This document shows, in pieces, positions 24,034 to 32,881 of a stretch of 45,899 nt of DNA. Both the position numbers and the translations under genes were made by a program. The stretch covers positions 1-45,899 of the forward strand of contig UQBX01000020.1 of NCBI GenBank assembly GCA_900539425.1. The letters run 5' to 3'. How positions within the stretch are numbered: the stretch's first letter is position 1; each line of letters begins with the position of its first letter. A model generated the notes under the pieces. That model had not been told where the DNA came from. It was given only the letters and a program-made list of their open reading frames with translations, and made no database searches. The stretch is from an uncultured Oscillospiraceae bacterium (lineage in GTDB: Bacteria > Bacillota > Clostridia > Oscillospirales > Acutalibacteraceae).

Positions 24034-24062
24034 ATTATACAATAAAAACTATATAAGGTCAA
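24034..24062 (-). promoter_or_regulatory. Sigma-A promoter of tRNA-Thr
   Basis: TTGACC (24062-24057), 17-base spacer, TATAAT (24039-24034) on the minus strand. It begins 7 bases after the end of the cinA gene, about 50 bases before the tRNA. Confidence 0.8.
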
Positions 24063-24068
24063 GCGTTT

Positions 24069-24548
24069 TTACAGAAGTTCATCAAGTTTTTGGAACACGA
24101 AATCAACGCTTTTCTGCCTCACTTCGTTTCTTCCTATCTCGCCAAAATAACAGGTATAGGACTTAACTGTGCCGTTTATAAAAATGGCAAAACACACCAT
24201 TCCCACTGGTTTTTTTGCCGTACCGCCCGTTGGCCCGGCAACACCGGTAACGCCGACTCCCACCTCGCTCTGTGCGGTTTTAGCAACGCCTGAAGCCATT
24301 TCACGGGCAACCTGCTCTGAAACAACGCCGTAATCAGTAATTGTTTCATCTCTAACGCCGAGATAGTGCATTTTAGCTTCATTTGCGTATGTTACAAAAG
24401 AAACATCGAGAACTTTTGAAGCATCGGCAACGCTTACAAGAGCGCCGCAGCAAAGGCCGCCTGTACAGCTTTCCGCGAATGATATATGAAAGCCTCTTCT
24501 GATAAGTTTTGCAACAGCCTTTTCATAAAGCGATATATCTTTAAACAT
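24069..24548 (-). CDS. CinA C-terminal-domain protein (nicotinamide-nucleotide amidohydrolase type)
   Basis: 159 residues from ATG at 24548, which overlaps the stop of the HAD gene by 8 bases. It matches the stand-alone C-terminal domain of CinA (PncC), which removes the amide of nicotinamide mononucleotide in pyridine-nucleotide salvage. Motifs are FHISFAESCTGGLCCGALVS (AESCTGG), VSEQVAREMASGVA and VGVTGVAGPTGGTAKKPVG. The N-terminal MoCF-like domain of full CinA is absent. It is the last gene of the long operon that begins at rimP. Confidence 0.9.
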   Translation of the reverse strand: MFKDISLYEKAVAKLIRRGFHISFAESCTGGLCCGALVSVADASKVLDVSFVTYANEAKMHYLGVRDETITDYGVVSEQVAREMASGVAKTAQSEVGVGVTGVAGPTGGTAKKPVGMVCFAIFINGTVKSYTCYFGEIGRNEVRQKSVDFVFQKLDELL

Positions 24549-25203
24549 ACATAATAACCTCACTGAGTTTTTCTATAACGGGAACATCCGGGCGAAGATC
24601 CCTGTTTTTAAACCAGCCCCAGTTCATACGAAGCGCTTTCATCCCTGCAGAAAGAGCGCCCTGAATATCATTTACAGGATGATCGCCCACGTAAAGGCAT
24701 TCTCCTGTTTCAAGCCCGAGCTTATCGGCAGTATACTTGAAAATCTGCGGCTGTGGCTTTGCGTATTCTATATCTCCGGAAACAACAAGAATATCGCAAT
24801 ACGGCAACAGCCCGCTGTTATCCATTTTTGTATGCTGAAGTATAGACGGGCCGTTTGTGATAACGCCTGTGATGATACCACGGCTTCTGAGTTCTTTAAG
24901 AAGAGGTATAGCATCGTCGAAAATCACATTGAAAAAGCCGAACTTTTCATCATAATGGCGTGCAAGTGCCTCGGCACCGGGTGAATTTTCCCAATTCCAC
25001 ATACCTATAAGTTCGGAAAACCATTTCACACGGTTAACATATCCGCCGTTTCCGGTATCAATCATATCATTTTTTCTTTTTTCTGCATCTTCTGCTGAGA
25101 TGCCGGGGAAAAACTCCTGCAAAAAAGCGTCTGCATAGCGGTCAAACGCGGCAGTTCTGTCCTGCAGGGTTTCATCAAAATCAAATAATACTGCTTTTAT
25201 CAT
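24541..25203 (-). CDS. HAD-family hydrolase (YjjG/YfnB-like)
   Basis: 220 residues from ATG at 25203. HAD motif I is FDFDETLQDR (both catalytic aspartates), motif II is GVITNGPSILQ (Thr/Asn), and motifs III and IV are the KPQPQIFKYTADKLG lysine and YVGDHPVNDIQGA. The cap between motifs I and II is of the C1 helical type. Members of this group dephosphorylate nucleotides or small sugars; the substrate cannot be chosen from sequence. It overlaps the end of ribF by 23 bases, so a role in clearing FMN-related phosphates is possible but unproven. Confidence 0.88.
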   Translation of the reverse strand: MIKAVLFDFDETLQDRTAAFDRYADAFLQEFFPGISAEDAEKRKNDMIDTGNGGYVNRVKWFSELIGMWNWENSPGAEALARHYDEKFGFFNVIFDDAIPLLKELRSRGIITGVITNGPSILQHTKMDNSGLLPYCDILVVSGDIEYAKPQPQIFKYTADKLGLETGECLYVGDHPVNDIQGALSAGMKALRMNWGWFKNRDLRPDVPVIEKLSEVIMYV

Positions 25204-25999
25204 AATCAAGTTGCTTCTTTAACTCATCAACGTTTTTGAATAGTTTTTCGGGGCGCAGATAATTCACAAGTTCTACTGTGATATCCTTGCCGTACAGATC
25301 ACCGCTGAAATCAAAAATATGTGTTTCAGACAACGGCTCTTCAACACGCCATGTGGGGCGGTTGCCTATATTTGTAAATGCCTTATAAGATTTATTATCT
25401 ATCAGCACTCGGCTTTCATATACGCCGAAGCGCGGCACGATAAGTCCTTGCGGGAGGTGCTGATTTATAGTTGGAAATCCTATGGTTCTGCCTCTGCGGT
25501 CGCCGCCTATAACAGGAGCCTCAAAGGTAAAGTTATAGCCGAGCATTTCATTTGCGGCATTTATTCTGCCTTCGCTTACCGCTTTTCTGATACGGGTAGA
25601 ACTGATAGGCTTGCCTTCAAAATCCTGTGCCTCAAGTATTCTAACCCATACACCGCGTTTTTCCAGATATTTTCTCATATCAAGAGCTGACCACGAAGCA
25701 TTTTTGCCAAAGCGGAAATTAAATCCGCACAGAACTATACCAGCGTTAAATCTGCGGAGGATAATGTCATTTATAAACTCCTCGCCCGTCATATTCTTTA
25801 TTTTTTCAAAATCAGCGAAAACGGCGTTTGGCCACCGTTTTTGAAACAGGCTTTTCTGAAGAAGCGAAAATTTGTTGTTAACACAATAAATAACAACATT
25901 ATCCGCGCCTGTTACAACGGTTTTATGAGCAAGATGCATGCCGTCAAAATCGCCGAGAGCAACCGCTGAATCTTTTTTTAATTTTTCGTAATCGTTCAT
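25181..25999 (-). CDS. ribF: Bifunctional riboflavin kinase / FAD synthetase
   Basis: Makes FMN from riboflavin and FAD from FMN. 272 residues, somewhat shorter than the usual 305-315. The N-terminal nucleotidyltransferase domain has ALGDFDGMHLAHKTVV, the variant of GxFDGxHxGH, and the ISSTRIRKAVSEGRI segment. The C-terminal kinase domain has GGDRRGRTIGFPTINQHLP and PRFGVYESRVLI. The LAH in place of LGH is a small change in the nucleotide motif. It starts 4 bases after truB. Confidence 0.92.
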   Translation of the reverse strand: MNDYEKLKKDSAVALGDFDGMHLAHKTVVTGADNVVIYCVNNKFSLLQKSLFQKRWPNAVFADFEKIKNMTGEEFINDIILRRFNAGIVLCGFNFRFGKNASWSALDMRKYLEKRGVWVRILEAQDFEGKPISSTRIRKAVSEGRINAANEMLGYNFTFEAPVIGGDRRGRTIGFPTINQHLPQGLIVPRFGVYESRVLIDNKSYKAFTNIGNRPTWRVEEPLSETHIFDFSGDLYGKDITVELVNYLRPEKLFKNVDELKKQLDYDKSSII

Positions 26000-26003
26000 A
26001 TTA

Positions 26004-26897
26004 TTATTCTACATACACACGTTTTACCGAAAGTTCGCTTTCGCCGACTTCACCGAGCCCTAAAAATTCTGCGGACGGTGAATACACACGCACAAGCGAA
26101 CCTTGAGAGATTTTTTTCCTTATGCGCGCAAGATCAAGCGAACCTCCGTTTTTAAACCTGACGCTCTGCGCCGGGCTCACTGTTATTTGTTCATAATCCG
26201 AGAGAGCTTTATCAACAGGAATAAGATATTGTGATATTCCGTTCTCACTGTTTGCAGCATCACTGAGCTGAGAAACCTTTACACAGTCTTTAAGTGTAAA
26301 TCCATAGGCATAAGTACGCTCAAGCGCAGTCATTACAGCACCGCAGCCGAGCACTTTCCCCAGATCATCAATCAAAGTTCTGATATAAGTGCCCTTAGAA
26401 CACAGAACATCTATTTCATATCCGTTGGTATTTTCATCAGCCGATATTAACTCTATACTTCTTACTGTTACCTGCCTTGACGGGCGTTCTATGCTTTCGC
26501 CCTGTCTTGCAAGCTCGTAAAGTCTTTTTCCTCCTACCGATACGGCAGAATACATAGGAGGTATCTGAGTAATATCTCCCTTAAAACTTTCAAGAGCCTT
26601 TGCAACATCGTCTGCTGAACAATTAACGGGATATTCGCCCGTTATGCTGCCCGTTATATCAAGAGTATCTGTGGTTTTACCCAGCAAAAAGCGAGCGCGG
26701 TAACCCTTATCACTGCCCGGATAATAATCAAGAAATCTTGTGGCACCGCCTAACATAACAGGCAAAACACCTGTGGCAAGCGGATCAAGAGTGCCCATGT
26801 GGCCGCATTTCTTTTGCCCCGTGATACGCCTGATTTCGGCGCAAACGGAAAAAGAAGTTCTGCCCTGCTCTTTATCAATACAGATGATACCCGTCAT
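26004..26897 (-). CDS. truB: tRNA pseudouridine-55 synthase
   Basis: 297 residues from ATG at 26897, which overlaps the stop of the upstream gene as ATGA and follows GGAG. Isomerises U55 in the T loop of nearly all tRNAs. The catalytic aspartate lies in GTLDPLATGVLPV (about residue 37), and the family segments GYRARFLLGKTTDTLDITG, SAVSVGGKRLYELAR and CSKGTYIRTLIDDLG are present. The C-terminal part is PUA-like. Adjacent genes rbfA, nrnA and ribF are its usual neighbours in Firmicutes. Confidence 0.95.
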   Translation of the reverse strand: MTGIICIDKEQGRTSFSVCAEIRRITGQKKCGHMGTLDPLATGVLPVMLGGATRFLDYYPGSDKGYRARFLLGKTTDTLDITGSITGEYPVNCSADDVAKALESFKGDITQIPPMYSAVSVGGKRLYELARQGESIERPSRQVTVRSIELISADENTNGYEIDVLCSKGTYIRTLIDDLGKVLGCGAVMTALERTYAYGFTLKDCVKVSQLSDAANSENGISQYLIPVDKALSDYEQITVSPAQSVRFKNGGSLDLARIRKKISQGSLVRVYSPSAEFLGLGEVGESELSVKRVYVE

Positions 26898-27838
26898 CCG
26901 AGTATCTCCGAACATTTCTCGACTATGCGCTTTCTTGCTTCTTCAACAGAACAGTCGAAGCGGCATGCCGCAGCCTGTGCGTGGCCGCCTCCCCCGAAAT
27001 ATTTTGCAAGATCAGCAGCATTTACACTTTCATAAGTGCGAAGAGAGGCTTTACAGGTCTTATCTTTCTTTTCCCTGATGGTAATACCTATCTCAACGCC
27101 CTCTATCTGCCTTGTAAGCGGTGCAAGCGCCTCTGTTTCCTGCTCATTGGAACCTGTTTTTTCATACATTTCCTGAGTGACCGTCATTACTGCAACCCTG
27201 TCATTGCAATAAAGTTTAAGGCTGTCAAAAGCAAGTCTTTCAAGTCTTACATAAGTTTTTGTTTTGGTTTCAAACATCTTACGGTTGATAAGACCGTTGT
27301 TTGCACCGAGGTCGATAAGCGCTGCCGCAATACGGTATGAGCGTGAAGTGGTAGACGCATATCTGAAACAGCCTGTATCGGTAGAAATACCCGTATAAAG
27401 ACAATCCGCGATTTTATTATCTATCTCGGCACCGAGTTCGTTTATGACATCATAAACGATTTCACACGCTGAGGGATCATCTCTAAGGAGCAGATTTGAA
27501 GCATATTCCGTATTTGTCATGTGATGATCTATGCAAAGGTCAATTCTGCCTGCATAGCTATCCTGAAGACCGCCGAGAAGATTTTCTGTTGCTACATCTA
27601 CAGCAACGATATATTTCTCATCAAACTGAGGAATATCAAGTCCATCAAAAAGGTAGCTGTATTTGTGCGGTATCTCATCGTCGTTTATTACTCTTGCTTT
27701 TTTTCCGAGTTTAAGCAGAGCGCGCAGAAGCGCAGAGCCGCTGCCGAGGGTATCCCCGTCCGGATGAGCATGGGTAAGAATCAGAATATCATCGTGCTGC
27801 AGCAACAGCGCGGCACATTCCTTAATATCAATTCTCAT
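26894..27838 (-). CDS. nrnA: DHH/DHHA1 phosphoesterase (NrnA-type nanoRNase / pAp phosphatase)
   Basis: 314 residues. Degrades 2-5 nucleotide RNAs and dephosphorylates pAp in related organisms. DHH-domain motifs are LTHAHPDGDTLGSGSAL, VAVDVATENL and CIDHHMTNTEYA (the DHH signature), followed by YTGISTDTGCFRY. The DHHA1 domain ends in GGGGHAQAAACRF, the substrate-binding loop. The start ATG at 27838 lies inside the end of rbfA (11-base overlap). The position between rbfA and truB is typical. Confidence 0.93.
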   Translation of the reverse strand: MRIDIKECAALLLQHDDILILTHAHPDGDTLGSGSALLRALLKLGKKARVINDDEIPHKYSYLFDGLDIPQFDEKYIVAVDVATENLLGGLQDSYAGRIDLCIDHHMTNTEYASNLLLRDDPSACEIVYDVINELGAEIDNKIADCLYTGISTDTGCFRYASTTSRSYRIAAALIDLGANNGLINRKMFETKTKTYVRLERLAFDSLKLYCNDRVAVMTVTQEMYEKTGSNEQETEALAPLTRQIEGVEIGITIREKKDKTCKASLRTYESVNAADLAKYFGGGGHAQAAACRFDCSVEEARKRIVEKCSEILG

Positions 27839-28178
27839 GTGAAGTATCCTTTAATTTTTCAAAAATCTCCATTCCCTTTTGAATGGAATCATCGGCAACA
27901 AAGGAAAGCTCCGGGGCTTTTCTCAGGTGGAGATTATTGCCGAGCTCTCGGCGCAGATAGCCGGCGGCACTCGTCAGCCCTCTGCAAGCCTCTTTTGCGT
28001 CATCAATTCCGTTCATTGAGCTTACATACGCCTTGGCATAACCCAGATCGTTGGAAACCTTTACATTTACAACGGTGAGCATCTTACCGGCAACACGCGG
28101 ATCCTTGAGCTCACGCATAAGGGATATCAGCTCGCGGCGTATATCCTCGGAAATCCTGTCTATACGATAACCTGCCAT
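27828..28178 (-). CDS. rbfA: Ribosome-binding factor A
   Basis: 116 residues, KH-type fold. Helps mature the 5' end of 16S rRNA in the 30S particle. The conserved start YRIDRISEDIRRELISLMR is followed by LKDPRVAGKMLTVVNVKVSNDLGYAKAYVS, typical of the family. ATG at 28178 is preferred over the TTG two codons upstream because of AGGGA at the right distance. It follows infB by 2 bases. Confidence 0.95.
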   Translation of the reverse strand: MAGYRIDRISEDIRRELISLMRELKDPRVAGKMLTVVNVKVSNDLGYAKAYVSSMNGIDDAKEACRGLTSAAGYLRRELGNNLHLRKAPELSFVADDSIQKGMEIFEKLKDTSHEN

Positions 28179-28180
28179 AA

Positions 28181-30583
28181 TCAATCCCTGTATTCTTCAA
28201 CAACATAGCATTCAAAGACATCGCTGGGTTTAATGTCATTCCAGTTTTCAAGTGAAATTCCGCACTCGTAACCGGATGAAACTTCTTTGACATCGTCCTT
28301 GAAGCGCTTAAGATTTTTAATAGGTGTATCGGCAATCTGCTTGCCGTCTCTGATAACACGGACTTTACCCTGACGGCGTACAGTACCGCTTGTTACTATT
28401 GAACCAGCGATAGAACCAACGCTGGAAACAGTATAAACTTCCCTTACCTCAGCGGTACCGGTATCAACATCACGATATTTAACGGAACGCATTCCGCGCA
28501 TTGCGGATTCAACATCCTCAATAAGATCATAAATAATATTGTACTGTTTTACATCAATTCCGTCTCTTGCGGCGTTTTCAGCGGCATCTGCTTCTACGCC
28601 GGTAGCGAACGCAACGATAATAGCATTTGAAGCATTGGCAAGCATAACGTCTGAATCATTAACTGCGCCTACCGCTCCATGGATTATTTTAACCCTTACT
28701 TCATCATTCTCTATCTTGAGAAGTGACTGCTTTACAGCCTCAACAGAACCCTGAACATCTGCTTTTACAATGACGTTGAGTTCTTTGAGCATGCCTTCTT
28801 CAAGAGTTGAGAACAGAGTATCAAGAGTAACTTTCTGATACTGCTTGAATTCCTCTTCCTTAGCCTTTTCTTTTCTCTGCTCAACAAGCTGTCTTGCAAG
28901 CTTTTCATCTGATACGGCATTAAATTCATCGCCGCTCATAGGAGCTTCGTCAAGGCCCATTATCTCTACAGGAACAGACGGACCGGCTTCATTAATCTTT
29001 TTGCCGTTATAATCCGTCATTGCGCGCACTCTGCCGACAGCAGTGCCTGCAACAACATAATCGCCTGAATGAAGAGTACCATTCTGAACAAGGAATGTTG
29101 CGATGGGGCCTCTGCCCTTATCAAGTTTTGCTTCAATAACAACACCTTTTGCCGTTCTGTTCGGATTTGCTTTAAGCTCTGACATTTCGGCAACAAGAAG
29201 AATTGTTTCAAGCAGCTTATCAATGCCCATACCCGTTTTAGCTGATACGGGAACACAGATAACATCGCCGCCCCATTCTTCGGGCACGAGTTCCTGCTCA
29301 GTAAGCTGTTCCATTACTCTTTCGGGATTTGCTCCCTCTTTATCCATTTTATTTATGGCAACGATTATCTGCACCTTGGCTGCTTTTGCGTGGTTGATAG
29401 CTTCTATGGTCTGCGGCATAATACCGTCATCAGCCGCAACAACAAGCACTGCAATATCAGTTGCCATTGCTCCGCGGGCACGCATAGCCGTAAATGCGGC
29501 GTGGCCGGGTGTATCAAGAAATGTTATCTTCTGGCTGTTAACCTCTACCTGATAAGCACCGATAGCCTGTGTAATTCCGCCCGCTTCGGTAGAAGTTACG
29601 TCTGTGTGCCTTATAGCGTCAAGAATTGAAGTCTTACCGTGGTCAACATGACCCATTACGCAGACAACGGGAGGACGCTCAATAGCATTCTCATCGTCCT
29701 CTATCTCTTCCTCGATAATCTGCTCTTCGATTGAAACTTCAACTTTCTTTTCAACCTTTGCTCCGAGTTCCGCGGCAACGATTGCAGCGGTATCGTAATC
29801 TATAACCTCATTTACAGTTGCCATAACACCGAGAGCCATAAGCTTTTTGATTACCTCGGTAGCTGTCATACGAAGGAGTGCAGCAAGATCGCCGACTGTG
29901 ATTTCCTCGGGGATCTGAATTTTAATCTGCTGTTTTTTACGCTGCTCCCTGATACGGGCAAGGCGCTGTTGCTCTGTTTCCTTTTTGGAATGAGCATGAA
30001 TGCCCTGAGGTTTCTTTTTTCTGTACTGCTTTGATTTTTGATTGAGCTTCTGCTTTTTCTGGTAATCACCCATTGAAGAAGCAGGTGCGATATCCTCATA
30101 TTTCTGATTATATTTTTCGAGGTCAACACTGTTTACGCGAGTATCGATTCTGCGTGTTTCGCCCTTTGTTCTTGCCTGCGGAGGCTGCTGAGACTTTTTC
30201 TTTGCCTTTTCCTCTGCACGCTTAGCCGCCTGCTGCGCCATCTGCAGAATAGCTGCCTGGCTCTGACGTTTTTTATCCTTGGCGGTAACGGGCTTTTTGG
30301 CTTTTTCAGCCTGCTTTTCAGGCTCAGCCTGATTATCCTGAGCAGTATCCTTCTGAGCTTTCTGCTTTCTTTTAGCCTCTCCTGCGTTAAAATAATCATT
30401 TAAGCTTTTAACGCTGTTTTGCTGAGTCAATTTATCGAACAAAATGTTGAGTTCGTTTTCTTCGAGGACCGTTGACGCTTTTTTGGCAGGACCGTCGCAA
30501 TAATCACCGAGCAGTTCAATAATTTCCTTGTTGGATTTTCCGAAATCCTTGGCGACATCGGACACCTTTACCTTTATTACCAT
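28181..30583 (-). CDS. infB: Translation initiation factor IF-2
   Basis: 800-residue GTPase that brings fMet-tRNA to the 30S subunit. An N-terminal IF2_N segment (residues 1-45) leads to a lysine/glutamine-rich linker of about 180 residues (KQKAQKDTAQDNQAEPEKQA and similar). A second IF2_N motif follows (LLRMTATEVIKKLMALGVMA). G motifs are GHVDHGKTS (G1), DTPGHAAF (G3) and NKMD (G4). Domains II to IV complete the protein. Start ATG at 30583 behind GGAGGA. Next to ylxQ, as in other Firmicutes. Confidence 0.97.
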   Translation of the reverse strand: MVIKVKVSDVAKDFGKSNKEIIELLGDYCDGPAKKASTVLEENELNILFDKLTQQNSVKSLNDYFNAGEAKRKQKAQKDTAQDNQAEPEKQAEKAKKPVTAKDKKRQSQAAILQMAQQAAKRAEEKAKKKSQQPPQARTKGETRRIDTRVNSVDLEKYNQKYEDIAPASSMGDYQKKQKLNQKSKQYRKKKPQGIHAHSKKETEQQRLARIREQRKKQQIKIQIPEEITVGDLAALLRMTATEVIKKLMALGVMATVNEVIDYDTAAIVAAELGAKVEKKVEVSIEEQIIEEEIEDDENAIERPPVVCVMGHVDHGKTSILDAIRHTDVTSTEAGGITQAIGAYQVEVNSQKITFLDTPGHAAFTAMRARGAMATDIAVLVVAADDGIMPQTIEAINHAKAAKVQIIVAINKMDKEGANPERVMEQLTEQELVPEEWGGDVICVPVSAKTGMGIDKLLETILLVAEMSELKANPNRTAKGVVIEAKLDKGRGPIATFLVQNGTLHSGDYVVAGTAVGRVRAMTDYNGKKINEAGPSVPVEIMGLDEAPMSGDEFNAVSDEKLARQLVEQRKEKAKEEEFKQYQKVTLDTLFSTLEEGMLKELNVIVKADVQGSVEAVKQSLLKIENDEVRVKIIHGAVGAVNDSDVMLANASNAIIVAFATGVEADAAENAARDGIDVKQYNIIYDLIEDVESAMRGMRSVKYRDVDTGTAEVREVYTVSSVGSIAGSIVTSGTVRRQGKVRVIRDGKQIADTPIKNLKRFKDDVKEVSSGYECGISLENWNDIKPSDVFECYVVEEYRD

Positions 30584-30611
30584 ATATCGAATTCCTCCTT
30601 GAATGAGTTTC

Positions 30612-30923
30612 TTATTCGTTGATAAGTGTTACGATTCTTTTACCCATTTCGGCATTGTTTACCGTAAGAATACCAGCTTTGTAGCCGCAAGCCGAATAAA
30701 TTTCATCAATAGTGATATCCGGCTCTGCCACGGGAAGATCTGCAAAATGCTTTTGTGCGGTTATGCGCATATCACGCTTTGACCTTTCGGAAATATCCGA
30801 CGCAAGCACAAGAACTGCCGCTTTTTTGGAAAACACGGAATTGACGGCGGCATCGTGCCCCATTGAAAGGGCGCCCGCGCGTTTTGCCATGCCGAGCAAA
30901 GAGAGAAGTTTATTTTTTTGCAT
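30612..30923 (-). CDS. L7Ae-like ribosomal/RNA-binding protein (YlxQ)
   Basis: 103 residues of the L7Ae/L30e/S12e family: KLLSLLGMAKRAGALSMGHDAAVNSV is the standard family start, and VLVLASDISERSKRDMRITA follows. It probably binds kink-turn RNA. The start overlaps the end of the ylxR-like gene by 14 bases. It shares the operon with ylxR, nusA and infB, a conserved set in Gram-positive bacteria; its exact role is not settled. Confidence 0.92.
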   Translation of the reverse strand: MQKNKLLSLLGMAKRAGALSMGHDAAVNSVFSKKAAVLVLASDISERSKRDMRITAQKHFADLPVAEPDITIDEIYSACGYKAGILTVNNAEMGKRIVTLINE

Positions 30924-31182
30924 TCAAAATTTCCTCTTCCATTTTTGAGTAAATCTCATCGTCTATCTTTACGGAAAAAGCTCTTTCAAGCGATTTCCTT
31001 TTTTTTGCCTTTTTAAGACATTCGGGGTTATTACAGATATACGCGCCGCGGCCGTTTTTTTTGCCTGTGAGGTCTATGCTTATATCCCCCTCGGGGCTTT
31101 TAACAACTCTGATAAGTTCGCGCTTATCAAACATCTCACCGCAGCCGACGCACATTCTCTTTATCTCTTTTTTAGCTTTCAT
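30910..31182 (-). CDS. YlxR family nucleic-acid-binding protein (DUF448)
   Basis: 90 residues. The family signature RMCVGCGEMFDKRELIRVVK with two cysteines, then GRGAYICNNPECLKKAKKRKSLERAF with two more, suggests a metal-supported fold. The start ATG at 31182 is 2 bases after the nusA stop. Structural work on relatives points to RNA binding; the physiological role is not established. Confidence 0.93.
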   Translation of the reverse strand: MKAKKEIKRMCVGCGEMFDKRELIRVVKSPEGDISIDLTGKKNGRGAYICNNPECLKKAKKRKSLERAFSVKIDDEIYSKMEEEILNAKK

Positions 31183-31184
31183 TA

Positions 31185-32243
31185 TTATTCACCGGAACCC
31201 TCATAAAAGCCTGATTCTGGTCTGATGTCTATTTTCCAGCCTGTAAGCTTGGCGGCAAGGCGAACATTCTGGCCTTTGTTGCCTATGGCAAGGCTGAGCT
31301 GATCATCAGGAACGGTTGCACGGCACGCCTTTGCCTGCTCATCAAGAATTTCAATTGAGCAAACATCAGCCGGAGCAAGCGCAGCTGAAATAAACTGACA
31401 TACATCATCGCTGTACTTAACGATATCTATCTTCTCACCGTCAAGAGCGTCAACGATTGTTGAAACACGCTGACCCTTGGGGCCTATGCACGCACCTACG
31501 GGATCAATCTCATCATCCTTGCTGAAAACAGCTATCTTTGTTCTTGACCCTGCCTCACGTGAAACGGATTTGATTTCAATGGTGCCGTCATAAATCTCCG
31601 GAACTTCTGTTTCAAAAAGCCTTCTTACAAGGCCGGGATGAGTGCGGGAAATCATAATCTTGGGGCCTTTGCCTGATTCCTTAACATCAACAACAAAGAT
31701 CTTAATATTATCTCCCTCGTGAAGTTCCTCACCGGGGATCTGCTCGTTCTTGGGAAGAATGGCAATTGTTTTGCCTATCTCAAGAGATGCACTGCCGGTT
31801 ACCGGATCAATTCTGTTTACCTTTGCAGTGATAAGTTCCTGATTCTTGCTCTGGAACTCTTCAAGCTGCTTATTTCTTTCCGCTTCTTTAATACCCTGAC
31901 GGATAACATGCTTTGCGTTCTGAGCAATAATTCTGCCGAACTGCTTTGTTTTAAGCGGAATATCAATAGTTTTTCCAACCTTTGCCGATTTACGGATCTT
32001 CTGAGCATCCTCAAGGAGAATATCTGTATCGGGATCCTCTATTTCATCAACAACATTTTTAGTTACGTAAACTTTGATCTTTTCCTTTTCCGGGTCAATA
32101 TCGCAATGAACTATATCCTTGCCGTTATAATTGTGCTTTGCCGCAACAACGATAGCCGCCGCGATTTTATCATAAAGATAATCAGCCGGAATATCCTTTT
32201 CCTCAACAAGAAGCTTTACGGCTTCAAAAAATTCCTTACTCAT
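31185..32243 (-). CDS. nusA: Transcription termination/antitermination protein NusA
   Basis: 352 residues from ATG at 32243 (the upstream TTG of the same frame has no better site). N-terminal polymerase-binding domain (about 1-125), S1 domain (about 130-200, ELITAKVNRIDPVTGSASLE), then KH domains (DPVGACIGPKGQRVSTIVDA and LAIGNKGQNVRLAAKLTGW). The C-terminal acidic repeats of proteobacterial NusA are absent, as usual in Firmicutes. It follows rimP by 18 bases. Confidence 0.96.
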   Translation of the reverse strand: MSKEFFEAVKLLVEEKDIPADYLYDKIAAAIVVAAKHNYNGKDIVHCDIDPEKEKIKVYVTKNVVDEIEDPDTDILLEDAQKIRKSAKVGKTIDIPLKTKQFGRIIAQNAKHVIRQGIKEAERNKQLEEFQSKNQELITAKVNRIDPVTGSASLEIGKTIAILPKNEQIPGEELHEGDNIKIFVVDVKESGKGPKIMISRTHPGLVRRLFETEVPEIYDGTIEIKSVSREAGSRTKIAVFSKDDEIDPVGACIGPKGQRVSTIVDALDGEKIDIVKYSDDVCQFISAALAPADVCSIEILDEQAKACRATVPDDQLSLAIGNKGQNVRLAAKLTGWKIDIRPESGFYEGSGE

Positions 32244-32261
32244 TTTTCCTATCAACCTTTC

Positions 32262-32741
32262 TTACTTATTAAAATCATTCATATCGAAATCATCAAGTTT
32301 TACAAACGATGTTTCTTTTTTATTAAAAGTCATTGTTTCGCCGCCGTCTGTTTCAACAGTTATCTGTGAATCCTCATAATTCCTGAGAACTCCTGCGAAA
32401 TCCCTTGTATTATTTACAGGTCTTATCGTGCGAAGCATAACTCGTGAACCTATATACTTTTTGAAATGCCAGTCTGCTTTAAGTTCTCTTTCAATACCCG
32501 GAGAAGATACCTCAAGAGTGTATGACTGAGCAATGGGGTCTGCCTCATCAATAGGCTTTGTAATAAGATGAGTAAAATCAACACAGTCATCAACGCTTAC
32601 GCCGTTTTCCCTGTCAATAAAAATTCTGAGATACCAGTCTGTGCCCTCTTTTTTATAGACTATATCCCAAATCTGAAGGGAAAGCTGCTCGGCATACGGC
32701 TCTACTATCTGACGTACTCTTTCGGCAACGCTTTGCGCCAT
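32262..32741 (-). CDS. rimP: Ribosome maturation factor RimP
   Basis: 159 residues from ATG at 32741, which follows GAGGG by 5 bases. Needed for 30S subunit assembly. Typical segments are DWYLRIFIDRENGVSVDDCV, YTLEVSSPGIERELKADWHF and a C-terminal Sm-like part (RTIRPVNNTRDFAGVLRNY). It is first of a tightly packed operon of eleven genes (rimP, nusA, ylxR, ylxQ, infB, rbfA, nrnA, truB, ribF, HAD, cinA-like). Confidence 0.95.
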   Translation of the reverse strand: MAQSVAERVRQIVEPYAEQLSLQIWDIVYKKEGTDWYLRIFIDRENGVSVDDCVDFTHLITKPIDEADPIAQSYTLEVSSPGIERELKADWHFKKYIGSRVMLRTIRPVNNTRDFAGVLRNYEDSQITVETDGGETMTFNKKETSFVKLDDFDMNDFNK

Positions 32742-32780
32742 ATTATCCCTCTTTTCAAAAAAAGTTCCGTACAATAATAT

Positions 32781-32804
32781 GAGAGCGGCATTGCTGCCAC
32801 TCTC
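32781..32804 (-). promoter_or_regulatory. Hairpin in the rimP operon leader
   Basis: GAGAG-C-GGCA, loop TTGC, TGCC-A-CTCTC: a 9-bp stem with one mismatch in the transcript leader between promoter and start codon. No T tract follows directly, but a run of seven T lies about 17 bases further. It could be an attenuator or a stabilising leader hairpin. Confidence 0.45.
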
Positions 32805-32831
32805 ACCTTTCGTTACTATACTTACGCTAAT

Positions 32832-32860
32832 ACTATAATATATAAATTAGAAATTGTCAA
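32832..32860 (-). promoter_or_regulatory. Sigma-A promoter of the rimP operon
   Basis: TTGACA (32860-32855), a 17-base spacer and TATAGT (32837-32832) on the minus strand, just after the gdhA stop codon. The leader to rimP is about 85 bases. Confidence 0.85.
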
Positions 32861-32881
32861 GCATTATTTTACTGAACGATA

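Noticed and set aside
27521..28078. A 185-codon plus-strand frame opposite nrnA and rbfA
   Set aside because: Shadow frame; the conserved operon on the other strand accounts for the region.
31719..32369. A 216-codon plus-strand frame opposite nusA and rimP
   Set aside because: Its composition is that of a reverse-frame shadow (long hydrophobic and Cys/Phe-rich runs) and both overlapping genes are certain.
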